DNA of 64,000 nucleotides, taken from Caballeronia terrestris (lineage in GTDB: Bacteria; Pseudomonadota; Gammaproteobacteria; Burkholderiales; Burkholderiaceae). The notes under the pieces were generated by a model that saw only the letters and a list, made by a program, of their open reading frames with translations, searched no databases and was not told the DNA's origin. The DNA lies in assembly GCF_001544515.1 (NCBI RefSeq), contig NZ_FCOL02000029.1, positions 18,575 through 82,574 of the forward strand, in the 5' to 3' direction. Both the position numbers and the translations under genes were made by a program. Shown piece by piece: positions 1-8,046 of the stretch (the stretch's first letter is position 1; each line of letters opens with the position of its first letter).

Positions 1-61
1 CGTCGGTCGTGAGAAGGTCGAACTTGAGGCCGTTCGCGGGCGGATTATGACCATCGGTCAT
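1..61 (-). CDS. tgt: Queuine tRNA-ribosyltransferase, N-terminus only
   Basis: Only the first 20 codons lie in the window; the gene runs off the left edge. The visible N-terminus reads MTDGHNPPANGLKFDLLTTD, which looks like the start of beta-proteobacterial Tgt. An AGGAG ribosome-binding site lies about 8 bases upstream of the ATG. Tgt exchanges guanine 34 of GUN-anticodon tRNAs for preQ1. The position directly downstream of queA on the same strand, which performs the next modification step, strongly supports the call. Confidence 0.8.
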   Translation of the reverse strand, partial: MTDGHNPPANGLKFDLLTTD

Positions 62-116
62 TGAGTGTGCTCCTGTGCCACCGGAAAACAGTCCGGCGCA
101 AATGGGTGAGAAAAGG

Positions 117-1166
117 TCAGCGCGCCTGCCGCGTGAGCAGCATCGCGTCGCCGTAGCTGAAGAAGCGGTAGCGCTGTTCAATCGCGTGGCGATACGCCTC
201 GCGGATCGTCTCCATGCCCGCGAAGGCGGACACGAGCATCAGAAGCGTCGATTTGGGCAGGTGGAAGTTCGTCACCAGCCGGTCCACGACGCGGAATTCA
301 TAACCCGGCGTGATGAAGATGTCGGTTTCGGCGCTGGCTGCGGCGAGCGGCCGGCCGGCGTTGGCGGCGTCGCGGGCGGCGGCTTCGAGCGCGCGCATCG
401 ACGTGGTGCCGACCGCGATCACCCGTTTTCCCCGCGCTTTCGTCGCGGCAATCCTGTCGACGAGCGCTTGCGGCAGCGCGTACCACTCGCTGTGCATCTT
501 GTGCTCGTCGATCTTCTCGACGCGCACCGGCTGGAACGTGCCCGCGCCGACGTGCAGCGTGAGCGTCGCGCGTTCGACACCGCGCGCGTCGAGCTTCGCG
601 AAGAGCGCGTCGTCGAAATGCAGGCCCGCCGTCGGCGCCGCGACCGCGCCCGGATTGGCCGCGTACACCGTCTGGTAGCGCGTTTCGTCGTAGGCGTCGG
701 GATCGTGCTCGATGTACGGCGGCAGCGGCAGGCGGCCGTACTGCTCGATCAGCGTGAGGCAATCGGCGGGAAAGTGCAGCGTGTAGAACGGCTCGACGCG
801 CTCGCCGACCGTCACGTCGAACGCGTCCGCGAGTTTCAGGACGGTGCCAGGCCCCGGGCTTTTGCTCGCGCGGATTTGCGCGAGCGCGGTCGTCGGGCCG
901 GTGAGGCGCTCGACGAGCACCTCGATGCGCCCGCCGCTGGCCTTCTGGCCGAGAAAGCGCGCCTTCAGGACTTTGGTATCGTTGAAGACGAGCAGGTCGC
1001 CCGCGTCGATCAGGTTCGGCAATTCGGCGAACTGGCGATCGGTGAGCGTGTCGGGCGTCGTGCGGGTGTCGACCTCGAGCAGGCGGCTCGCGCTGCGCTC
1101 GGTGAGCGCCGTTTGCGCGATCAGCTCGGGCGGCAGATTAAAATCGAAATCGGAAAGCGTGAACAT
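117..1166 (-). CDS. queA: S-adenosylmethionine:tRNA ribosyltransferase-isomerase
   Basis: QueA transfers the ribosyl moiety of SAM to preQ1 at tRNA position 34, giving epoxyqueuosine. The 349-residue protein has the family's typical length and start (LSDFDFNLPPELIAQTAL) and the conserved stretches LLVFNDTKVLKARFLG, AAPTAGLHFDDALF and VTNFHLPKSTLLMLVSAFAG. The gene precedes tgt by about 55 bases on the same strand, so the two probably form a queuosine operon. It is divergent from recG, with a short shared promoter region of about 113 bases. The start at 1166 matches the family N-terminus. Confidence 0.95.
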   Translation of the reverse strand: MFTLSDFDFNLPPELIAQTALTERSASRLLEVDTRTTPDTLTDRQFAELPNLIDAGDLLVFNDTKVLKARFLGQKASGGRIEVLVERLTGPTTALAQIRASKSPGPGTVLKLADAFDVTVGERVEPFYTLHFPADCLTLIEQYGRLPLPPYIEHDPDAYDETRYQTVYAANPGAVAAPTAGLHFDDALFAKLDARGVERATLTLHVGAGTFQPVRVEKIDEHKMHSEWYALPQALVDRIAATKARGKRVIAVGTTSMRALEAAARDAANAGRPLAAASAETDIFITPGYEFRVVDRLVTNFHLPKSTLLMLVSAFAGMETIREAYRHAIEQRYRFFSYGDAMLLTRQAR

Positions 1167-1279
1167 GGGTGAACATTGGAAGCGGGGATCGATGCCCGGT
1201 GGGTCGGGCGTCGCAGCCGGCGCCCGGTGCGCCGAATAGCCGACAAATTAGCCCGATATTGTACTTGCGAAGAGATTAG

Positions 1280-3496
1280 ATGCCCTTGTCCGACCGCCGC
1301 CTGGCCTTGAGTCCCGATGCTCCCGACGCTTCCGGCGCGGCGGACGACGCTGTCACGCCCGCATCGAAGCCCCGCAGGCGGACGAAAACCGGCGGCGTCG
1401 AACCGGCACAACCCTCGAAAAAGCCCGCCGCGCTGCCGAAAGCCGCCGACAAACTCGCGAAACTCGGCCTGAAATCCGACATCGATCTCGTGCTGCACCT
1501 GCCGATGCGCTACGAGGACGAAACCACGCTCACGCCCATCAGCGAGCTGATTCCCGGCGACAACGCGCAGACCGAAGGCATCGTGTTCGAGAACGAGATC
1601 GCGTACCGGCCGCGCCGCCAGTTGCTCGTGAAAATCCGTGACGACGCCGGCGACGAACTCACGCTGCGATTCCTCAATTTCTACGGCTCGCAGGTCAAGC
1701 AGATGGCCGTTGGCGTCCGGCTGCGCGTGCGCGGCGACGTGCGCGGCGGCTTTTTTGGGCTGGAGATGGTGCATCCGGCGCTGCGTCCCGTCGATGACGA
1801 CACGCCGTTGCCGCAAGCGTTGACGCCGGTTTATCCGAGCACGGCGGGCGTGTCGCAGGCGTATTTGCGCAAGGCGATCGATAACGCAGTCGGGCGCGTT
1901 TCGCTGCCGGAACTGTTGCCGGAGAAGATCGCGCGGACGTATTTGCAGCCGCTGAACCTGCCGGGCCTGCTCGATGCCGTGAAGACGCTCCACCACCCAC
2001 GCGCCAATCCCGACGAAACCGCGCTCGTCGACGGCACGCATCCGGCGTGGACGCGCATCAAGTTCGAGGAACTGCTCGCGCAGCAGTTGTCGCTCAAGCG
2101 CGCGCACGAGGAGCGCCGCACGCGCGCCGCGCCGGTCATGCCGCGCCGCTCTCTGCATGAACCGGAATCGCTCGTCGCGCGGTTTTTGGGAGCGCTGCCG
2201 TTTCGGTTGACGGGCGCGCAGGAGCGCGTCTGCGCGGAAATCGCAGCCGAACTGACGCTGCCGCATCCGATGCAGCGCCTCTTGCAGGGCGATGTCGGCA
2301 GCGGCAAGACGATCGTCGCGGCGCTCGCGGCGGCGCAGGCCATCGACGCCGGCTATCAGGCCGCGCTCATGGCGCCGACCGAAATCCTCGCCGAGCAGCA
2401 CGCCCGCAAGCTGCGCGGCTGGCTGGAACCGCTCGGCGTGACGGTCGCGTGGCTCGCGGGCAGCCTCAAAACGAAGGAGAAGCGCGCCGCGCTGGAAGCG
2501 GCGGCATCGGGCGGCGCGCAGCTCGTGATCGGCACGCACGCGATCATCCAGGACGCGGTGGAATTCGCGCGGCTCGGGCTCGTGATCGTCGACGAACAGC
2601 ATCGCTTCGGTGTCGCGCAACGGCTCGCGCTGCGGGCGAAGGCGCACAACGCCGCCGACGGCGCGCGCGATTTCCAGCCGCACCAGTTAATGATGTCCGC
2701 GACGCCGATCCCGCGCACGCTCGCGATGACCTACTACGCCGACCTCGACGTCTCCACCATCGATGAACTGCCGCCCGGCCGCACGCCGATCCTGACGAAG
2801 CTCGTCTCCGACGCCCGCCGCGAGGAGGTGATCGGCCGCGTGCGCGAAGCGGCGCTGACCGGGCGGCAGGTGTACTGGGTCTGTCCGCTAATCGAGGAGA
2901 GCGAGACGCTGCAACTTCAGACGGCGGTCGAAACCTACGAAACGCTTGCCACCACGCTGCCGGAACTGCGCGTCGGCTTGGTTCACGGGCGGCTTGCGCC
3001 GGCGGAAAAAGCCGCCGTCATGGACGCTTTCACGCGCAACGAAGTGCAACTGCTCGTCGCGACGACGGTGATCGAAGTCGGCGTGGACGTGCCGAATGCG
3101 TCGCTGATGGTGATCGAGCACGCTGAGCGCTTTGGGCTCGCGCAGTTGCACCAGTTGCGCGGGCGCGTCGGGCGGGGGAGCGCGGCGTCGGTGTGCGTGC
3201 TGATGTACGCGGGGCCGCTCTCGCAAACAGCGCGCGCGCGCCTGCAAACGATGCGCGAAACCACCGACGGCTTCGAAATCGCGCGGCGCGATCTCGAAAT
3301 CCGTGGCCCGGGCGAGTTTCTGGGCGCGCGCCAGTCGGGCGAGGCGATGCTGCGCTTCGCGAGTCTCGAAAACGATGCTTGGCTGATCGAGCCCGCGCGC
3401 GCGGCCGCCGATCACATGCTCAGGGAATTTCCGGACGCCGTGACGCGTCATCTGTTGCGCTGGCTCGGCGCGCGCGAGCAATACCTGAAGGCCTAA
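1280..3496 (+). CDS. recG: ATP-dependent DNA helicase RecG
   Basis: RecG remodels stalled replication forks and branch-migrates Holliday junctions. The 738-residue protein is a little longer than the E. coli enzyme because of a low-complexity N-terminal extension of about 45 residues. A wedge/OB domain follows, then the helicase motifs: Walker A (QGDVGSGKT), the DEQHRFG Walker-B box, MSATPIPRT, and motif VI (QLRGRVGRG). The C-terminal RecG hairpin region (GPGEFLGARQSGE) is present. The gene is divergent from queA and lies upstream of oxyR on the same strand, an arrangement common in Burkholderiales. The start is the first ATG of the frame. Confidence 0.96.
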   Translation: MPLSDRRLALSPDAPDASGAADDAVTPASKPRRRTKTGGVEPAQPSKKPAALPKAADKLAKLGLKSDIDLVLHLPMRYEDETTLTPISELIPGDNAQTEGIVFENEIAYRPRRQLLVKIRDDAGDELTLRFLNFYGSQVKQMAVGVRLRVRGDVRGGFFGLEMVHPALRPVDDDTPLPQALTPVYPSTAGVSQAYLRKAIDNAVGRVSLPELLPEKIARTYLQPLNLPGLLDAVKTLHHPRANPDETALVDGTHPAWTRIKFEELLAQQLSLKRAHEERRTRAAPVMPRRSLHEPESLVARFLGALPFRLTGAQERVCAEIAAELTLPHPMQRLLQGDVGSGKTIVAALAAAQAIDAGYQAALMAPTEILAEQHARKLRGWLEPLGVTVAWLAGSLKTKEKRAALEAAASGGAQLVIGTHAIIQDAVEFARLGLVIVDEQHRFGVAQRLALRAKAHNAADGARDFQPHQLMMSATPIPRTLAMTYYADLDVSTIDELPPGRTPILTKLVSDARREEVIGRVREAALTGRQVYWVCPLIEESETLQLQTAVETYETLATTLPELRVGLVHGRLAPAEKAAVMDAFTRNEVQLLVATTVIEVGVDVPNASLMVIEHAERFGLAQLHQLRGRVGRGSAASVCVLMYAGPLSQTARARLQTMRETTDGFEIARRDLEIRGPGEFLGARQSGEAMLRFASLENDAWLIEPARAAADHMLREFPDAVTRHLLRWLGAREQYLKA

Positions 3497-3627
3497 GGGT
3501 TTTGAACTTGGGACGCGCGCCTCGGTCCCTAATTCAGCGACGCGGCGCGCGCGGGCATTCAGTTGGCGAATCTCCGTCGCGGGTGTATAAGTCGAACCTA
3601 TCGAATTCACGTCTTTCATTGGCCCCA

Positions 3628-4587
3628 ATGACGCTTACTGAACTGAAGTACATCGTCGCGGTGGCGCGCGAACGGCACTTTGGCCGCGCTGCCGAGGCCT
3701 GTTTCGTGAGCCAGCCGACGCTGTCGGTTGCAATCAAGAAGCTCGAAGATGAGCTCAATGTCCAGATTTTCGAGCGCGGCACGAGCGAAGTCAGCGTCAC
3801 GCCGATCGGCGAGCAGATCGTCACGCAGGCGCAGCGCGTGCTCGAACAGACGCTCGCCATCAAGGAAATCGCCAAGCAGGGCAAGGACCCACTGATCGGG
3901 CCGCTGCGCCTCGGTGTGATCTACACGATCGGGCCCTATCTGCTGCCGACGCTCGTCAAGCAGATGATCAAGGCCGTCCCGCAGATGCCGTTGATGCTGC
4001 AGGAAAATTACACGCTCAAACTGATCGAACTGCTGAAGCAGGGCGAAATCGACGTCGCGATCATGGCGCTGCCATTTCCCGAAACGGGACTGATGGTGCG
4101 CGCGCTGTACGACGAGCCGTTCGTCGTCGCGATGCCGTCGGGGCATGCGTGGGAAAACCGCAGCAAGATCGATCCCGAGGATCTCAAGCTGGAAACGATG
4201 CTGTTGCTCGGCAGCGGGCATTGTTTCCGCGATCACGTGCTCGGCGTGTGTCCCGAGTTGATGCGCTTTTCGCAGAACGCGGACGGCATCCAGAAGACGT
4301 TCGAGGGATCGTCGCTGGAAACGATCCGGCATATGGTCGCGAGCGGCGTCGGGATTACGGTGCTGCCGCGCATGTCGGTGCATGAAGTGAAGCCGCACGC
4401 TGGCGGCATCGATGCGGGCCTGCTCAGCTACGTGCCATTCGACGAACCGGTGCCCGATCGCCGTGTCGTGCTGGCGTGGCGCAAGAGCTTCACGCGGATG
4501 CCCGCGATCGACGCCATCTCCGACGCCATCGCCGCGTGCGATCTGCCGGGCGTAAACAAGCTCGACATGCCCGTCGCTGTTAACTAA
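3628..4587 (+). CDS. oxyR: Peroxide-sensing LysR-type regulator OxyR
   Basis: This 319-residue LysR-family regulator has an N-terminal winged helix-turn-helix (residues 1-60, including HFGRAAEACFVSQPTLS) and a substrate-binding-like sensor domain. The two redox cysteines of OxyR are present at exactly the E. coli positions, C199 and C208 (GHCFRDHVLGVC). Oxidation of these by hydrogen peroxide activates catalase and Dps promoters in known systems. Its neighbours fit: katA is directly downstream and dps follows. The start was set at the ATG matching the LysR N-terminus (MTLTELKYIV); a longer in-frame extension reaching into recG was rejected. Confidence 0.95.
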   Translation: MTLTELKYIVAVARERHFGRAAEACFVSQPTLSVAIKKLEDELNVQIFERGTSEVSVTPIGEQIVTQAQRVLEQTLAIKEIAKQGKDPLIGPLRLGVIYTIGPYLLPTLVKQMIKAVPQMPLMLQENYTLKLIELLKQGEIDVAIMALPFPETGLMVRALYDEPFVVAMPSGHAWENRSKIDPEDLKLETMLLLGSGHCFRDHVLGVCPELMRFSQNADGIQKTFEGSSLETIRHMVASGVGITVLPRMSVHEVKPHAGGIDAGLLSYVPFDEPVPDRRVVLAWRKSFTRMPAIDAISDAIAACDLPGVNKLDMPVAVN

Positions 4588-4668
4588 AGCAGTACGCCGC
4601 GTCCGGCTCCGGGCGCGGTTCTTCGTCCCTTCCTTTTTCTTTTCGGTCCATCTACGCCGATTCTCCCG

Positions 4669-4723
4669 CTATCGAATAGATAAGAATTATCGAATTAGAA
4701 TTGCGAATAGGTTTTGTTAAGCT
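4669..4723 (+). promoter_or_regulatory. OxyR-like operator and promoter of katA
   Basis: The oxyR-katA gap contains an AT-rich patch unlike its surroundings. It holds an ATAG (4676-4679), seven bases, then TTAT (4687-4690), the spacing of an OxyR half-site, plus repeated ATCGAAT-type words at 4671, 4689 and 4703. A weak sigma-70 promoter overlaps its right end: TTAGAA at 4695-4700, a 17-base spacer, and TAAGCT at 4718-4723. OxyR contacts normally abut the -35 box, which fits. The assignment rests on pattern and on the flanking genes. Confidence 0.5.
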
Positions 4724-4752
4724 TGGTTCCGGGACAAAACCGGAGAGACCTT

Positions 4753-4845
4753 ATGACGCACATCGCCCGTATCGCTGCTCGATCTCTGTGCGAGACGCGC
4801 TGCGTCTTCGCCAGCGTGCTGGCGGATTTCGCCGGCGTTTGCTGA
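4753..4845 (+). CDS. Possible 30-residue leader peptide upstream of katA
   Basis: A short reading frame begins at an ATG with a good GGAGAG Shine-Dalgarno six bases upstream and ends 46 bases before katA. The predicted peptide starts MTHIARIAARSL and contains three cysteines (positions 13, 17 and 30, the last residue). It sits in the katA 5' leader, just downstream of the OxyR-like promoter. It may be a translated upstream ORF that influences katA expression, or chance. The ribosome-binding site is the main support; no homology is recognised. Confidence 0.35.
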   Translation: MTHIARIAARSLCETRCVFASVLADFAGVC

Positions 4846-4891
4846 AGCGCCTCTCCGTTCCGATTCCTTCGATAAAAACCTGGAGCCCACG

Positions 4892-6355
4892 ATGACCACA
4901 CGTACTCTCACCACGGCCGCCGGCGCACCCGTCGGCGACAATCAGAACTCACAAACCGCCGGCTCGCGCGGCCCCGTCACGCTGCAGGACTTCTGGCTGA
5001 TCGAAAAGCTCGCGCACTTCGATCGCGAAGTGATTCCCGAGCGCCGCGTTCACGCGAAGGGCTCGGGCGCGTTCGGCACGCTGAAGGTCACGCACGACAT
5101 CTCGCGCTATACGAAAGCGAAGGTCTTCGCGCAGGTCGGCAAGGAAACGCCGCTCTTCATGCGCTTCTCGACGGTCGCGGGCGAGCGCGGCGCCGCCGAC
5201 GCCGAGCGCGACGTGCGCGGCTTCTCGATCAAGTTTTACACCGAGGAAGGCAACTGGGACGTGGTCGGCAACAACACGCCGATCTTCTTCATCCGCGATC
5301 CGCTCAAGTTCCCCGACTTCATCCACACGCAAAAGCGCGATCCGTACACGAACCTGCGCAGCAACGTCGCGGCATGGGATTTCTGGTCGCGTCATCCGGA
5401 GTCGTTGCATCAGGTGACGATTCTGATGAGCGATCGCGGCATTCCGAAGAATTATCGGCAGATGCACGGCTTCGGATCGCACACGTTCTCGTTCATCAAC
5501 GCGGACAACGAGCGCTTCTACGTAAAGTTCCATTTCAAGTCGCAGCAGCCGCTCGAGAACTACACCGACGAGGAAGCCGTCGCCGTCGTCGCGCGGGATC
5601 GCGAGAGCGCGCAACGCGATCTGGTCGGCAACATCGATCGTGGGAATTTTCCGAAGTGGGATTTCCGCATCCAGGTGATGTCCGAAGCCGATGCCGCGAC
5701 TTATCACCTCAATCCGTTCGACATCACGAAAGTGTGGCCGCACAAGGATTACCCGCTGATCGATGTCGGCACGATCGAACTGAATCGCAACGCGGCGAAC
5801 TATTTCGCGGATGTCGAGCAGTCGGCGTTTTCGCCGGCCAACGTGGTGCCGGGGATCGGCTTCTCGCCGGACCGGCTGTTGCAGGGGCGGCTGTTTTCCT
5901 ACGGCGACACGCAGCGCTATCGTCTTGGCATCAATCACCATCAGATTCCGGTGAACGCGCCGCGCGTGCCGGTGAGCCACGCGTTCCATCGCGACGGCGC
6001 GATGCGCACCGACGGTAACCACGGTGGCCGCGCGAACTACGAGCCGAACCGTTTCGGCGACTACGCGCAGGATGCGAGCGTCAACGAGCCGCCGCTCGCG
6101 GCGGGTGCGGTCGCGCGCTACGACCATCGTGAAGACGGTGATTACTACAGCCAGCCGGGCGCGCTCTTCCGCCTGTTCGACGATGCGCAGCGCCAGCGGT
6201 TCTTCGGCAACATCGCGCGGCACATTTATGGCGTGCCGGACGACATCGTCGCGCGTCAGATCGAGCATTTCCGTCGCGCCGATCCGGCTTATGCGGAAGG
6301 GGTCGTGAAGGCCTTGGCTGCATTGGGCCAGCAGGTCGAAACGGCAATGGCGTAA
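4892..6355 (+). CDS. katA: Monofunctional heme catalase, small-subunit type
   Basis: The enzyme dismutates hydrogen peroxide to water and oxygen. The 487-residue length is that of clade-3 small-subunit catalases. The distal catalytic pair is H54 (ERRVHAKGSGAFG) and N127 (DVVGNNTPIFFIRDP). The proximal heme ligand is Y337 in RLFSYGDTQRYRLG, with R333 four residues before it; the spacing equals that of mammalian catalase (H75, N148, Y358). It has no signal peptide, so it is cytoplasmic. Its place after oxyR and the operator-like sequence suggest OxyR control. A small membrane-peptide gene follows after 16 bases and is probably co-transcribed. Confidence 0.96.
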   Translation: MTTRTLTTAAGAPVGDNQNSQTAGSRGPVTLQDFWLIEKLAHFDREVIPERRVHAKGSGAFGTLKVTHDISRYTKAKVFAQVGKETPLFMRFSTVAGERGAADAERDVRGFSIKFYTEEGNWDVVGNNTPIFFIRDPLKFPDFIHTQKRDPYTNLRSNVAAWDFWSRHPESLHQVTILMSDRGIPKNYRQMHGFGSHTFSFINADNERFYVKFHFKSQQPLENYTDEEAVAVVARDRESAQRDLVGNIDRGNFPKWDFRIQVMSEADAATYHLNPFDITKVWPHKDYPLIDVGTIELNRNAANYFADVEQSAFSPANVVPGIGFSPDRLLQGRLFSYGDTQRYRLGINHHQIPVNAPRVPVSHAFHRDGAMRTDGNHGGRANYEPNRFGDYAQDASVNEPPLAAGAVARYDHREDGDYYSQPGALFRLFDDAQRQRFFGNIARHIYGVPDDIVARQIEHFRRADPAYAEGVVKALAALGQQVETAMA

Positions 6356-6371
6356 GCCAAGGAGAAACACG

Positions 6372-6530
6372 ATGACGACGATCGGACGGGCCATGAACAG
6401 CATCGAAACGAAGAGCCGCACGGCGTCGCGCGGCGTGCGCATCGCGATCGCGTTCGGGATGGTCGCGGCGGGTTATGGGGCGATCGTCGCCGAGGCGTTG
6501 CGTGCGGGCGGCGTGGGCGTTTTTGCTTGA
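6372..6530 (+). CDS. Small single-pass membrane protein downstream of katA
   Basis: This gene of 52 codons was found by reading the gap after katA. A strong AAGGAG site stands eight bases upstream of the ATG, and katA ends only 16 bases before it. The peptide starts MTTIGRAMNSIETKSRTASR, a basic amphipathic stretch. One hydrophobic helix follows, roughly residues 23-42 (RIAIAFGMVAAGYGAIVAEA), then a glycine-rich tail. An inner-membrane topology with the N-terminus inside is likely. The function is unknown. Linkage to katA suggests a role in peroxide response, possibly as an accessory or membrane-anchoring peptide (inference). Confidence 0.65.
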   Translation: MTTIGRAMNSIETKSRTASRGVRIAIAFGMVAAGYGAIVAEALRAGGVGVFA

Positions 6531-6597
6531 CGCGGGTGCGTCCGAAAGGCGCACCGCGAATGGCCGCGCGGCCTTGCCAGGCAACGAAGCGCGCAAC

Positions 6598-6612
6598 GTT
6601 TATACGATAAAC
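6598..6612. promoter_or_regulatory. Perfect palindrome upstream of dps
   Basis: GTTTAT, three bases, ATAAAC forms a perfect inverted repeat about 90 bases before the dps start, in an otherwise GC-rich spacer. It could be an operator or overlap a -10 element. The regulator is not identified, and the sequence does not match the OxyR consensus well. Confidence 0.4.
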
Positions 6613-6701
6613 TGTCGAACGCTCGAACGGCCGCGTCGGGGCATGTAGCCCGAAAGCGCGGCGCGTTCGCTCCGTTCGTATCACTCTCTCAAGGGGGCAT
6701 C

Positions 6702-7190
6702 ATGGCGAAGAAAGGCACTGCACCGGCTGTCAACATCGGTATCAGCGACAAGGACCGCAAGAAGATCGCCGACGGTCTTTCGCGACTGCTCGCGGACACC
6801 TACACGCTGTATCTGAAGACGCACAATTTTCACTGGAACGTCACGGGGCCGCTGTTCAACACCCTGCACCTGATGTTCGAGACGCAATACAACGAACTGG
6901 CGCTGGCCGTCGATTCGATCGCGGAACGCATTCGTGCGCTCGGCGTGCATGCGCCGGGCAGCTATCGCGAGTTCTCGAAGCTGTCGTCGATTCCTGAAGC
7001 CGATGGCGTGCCGGCTGCGGAAGAGATGATTCGCCAGTTGGTGGAAGGCCAGGAAGCAGTGGTGCGCACGGCGCGCGAAATCTTCCCGGCGACCGAAGCC
7101 GCGAACGACGAACCGACCGCCGATCTGCTCACGCAGCGCATGCAGACGCATGAGAAGACCGCATGGATGCTGCGGGCGATGCTGGCTTAA
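6702..7190 (+). CDS. dps: Dps ferritin-like DNA-protecting protein
   Basis: Dps forms a 12-subunit shell that oxidises Fe(II) with hydrogen peroxide and stores the iron, shielding DNA. The 162-residue protein carries the full inter-subunit ferroxidase set, aligned with E. coli by spacing: H44, H56, E60, D71 and E75, in HNFHWNVTGPLFNTLH and AVDSIAERI. The short lysine-rich N-terminus (MAKKGT) may bind DNA. The gene follows oxyR-katA, and a GGGGG ribosome-binding site precedes the ATG. It ends shortly before a strong intrinsic terminator, so it is probably a single-gene transcript. Confidence 0.95.
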   Translation: MAKKGTAPAVNIGISDKDRKKIADGLSRLLADTYTLYLKTHNFHWNVTGPLFNTLHLMFETQYNELALAVDSIAERIRALGVHAPGSYREFSKLSSIPEADGVPAAEEMIRQLVEGQEAVVRTAREIFPATEAANDEPTADLLTQRMQTHEKTAWMLRAMLA

Positions 7191-7212
7191 GCGGTTGTTG
7201 CGATGATTGGGA

Positions 7213-7247
7213 AGCCCCCGTGCTCGAAGGAGTGCGGGGGTTTTTTT
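7213..7247 (+). terminator. Intrinsic terminator of dps
   Basis: A GC-rich hairpin (CCCCCG paired with CGGGGG, with further internal pairing) is followed directly by seven T residues. It begins 23 bases after the dps stop. Confidence 0.9.
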
Positions 7248-7325
7248 GCGCTCGGGGTGAAGCCCGACTGAGTTGCCAGGTTGCGCCTTTCGCTAAAGCA
7301 AGGAATGGGAGAAGCAGGAGGAATC

Positions 7326-7571
7326 ATGCCCTCAGCCACTATTACGTCCAAGGGACAGGTGACCATTCGGGTAAGCATTCGGAGCGACCTCGGATTGAGC
7401 GCAGGCGACCGAATCGAGTTCGTCATGAACGATGTAACCAGTCATTACGAGGTGATCCCCGCAACCTGTTCGGTACAGTCGTTGAAGGGAATCCTCAAAA
7501 AACCTGCGAAGCCAGTGTCTATTGACGACATGAACGCGGCAATCGCCGGGAGCGGTGCGTCTGCACGATGA
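7326..7571 (+). CDS. AbrB/SpoVT-fold antitoxin of a VapBC-type pair
   Basis: This 81-residue protein has an N-terminal swapped-hairpin AbrB DNA-binding domain (ATITSKGQVTI, then GLSAGDRIEFV) and a C-terminal toxin-binding tail (KPAKPVSIDDMNAAIA). Such antitoxins neutralise the partner nuclease and repress their own operon. The start was placed at the ATG preceded by a GGAGG site, not at the more upstream ATG in frame. Its end overlaps the toxin start by four bases (ATGA), which indicates translational coupling. The usual proline after TI in the hairpin is an arginine here (TIRVSIR). Confidence 0.85.
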   Translation: MPSATITSKGQVTIRVSIRSDLGLSAGDRIEFVMNDVTSHYEVIPATCSVQSLKGILKKPAKPVSIDDMNAAIAGSGASAR

Positions 7572-7968
7572 TCGGCCTCGATACGAACGTCCTGGTCCGA
7601 TATTTCGCGCAGGACGATAAGGTGCAATCGGCGAGGGCGACGGCGCTCATCGAATCACTTTCAGTCGAAACGCCGGGGTATGTGACCCAGGTCGCATTGG
7701 TGGAACTAGTCTGGGTCATGACGCGCGCGTATTCCGCCGCGCGCGAAGACGTCGCGACGATCATCGAAGCGCTCCTCCGTGCAAAAGACTTCAGCGTCGA
7801 AAACTCGGAGGTCGTGTGGAAGGCGCTCAAGGTGTTCGCATCGACCAAGGCGGCTTCGCTGATTGCCTGATCGAGCGCACGTGTCACGACGCGATATGCA
7901 AGTACACCGCGACGTTGGACACGAAGGCAGCGAAGCTCGCCGGCCTGCCGCTGATCAAATACGCCTGA
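7568..7968 (+). pseudogene. Frameshifted VapC-like PIN-domain toxin
   Basis: The first frame gives 100 residues with the PIN-domain start (MIGLDTNVLVRYF, catalytic D5) and the second acidic residue in VALVELVWVM, then stops at 7870. From about 7846 the next frame continues the family sequence: GGFADCLIERT, then ATLDTKAAKLAGLPLI, ending at 7968. These supply the third and fourth acidic positions. The coordinate shift fits a one-base deletion near the GCGGC at 7848-7852. The intact protein would have been about 133 residues, normal for VapC. As written, the toxin lacks half its metal-binding site and is probably inactive. A sequencing error is the main alternative. Confidence 0.8.
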
Positions 7969-8012
7969 AGAAAGCCGGACGGTCGTGCGACGGGCTTGAT
8001 GCGCCGCTGCAC

Positions 8013-8018
8013 TAAAAT
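8013..8018 (+). promoter_or_regulatory. Putative -10 element of ubiA
   Basis: TAAAAT lies 29 bases before the ubiA ATG. No convincing -35 box is seen at 17 bases, so only the -10 is proposed. Confidence 0.35.
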
Positions 8019-8046
8019 ACCCCATCGTCCCCACCGATCCCCGTCC

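Noticed and set aside
1121..2683. Open frame of about 520 codons antisense to recG
   Set aside because: Low-complexity Arg-rich translation with no motif; recG is unambiguous.
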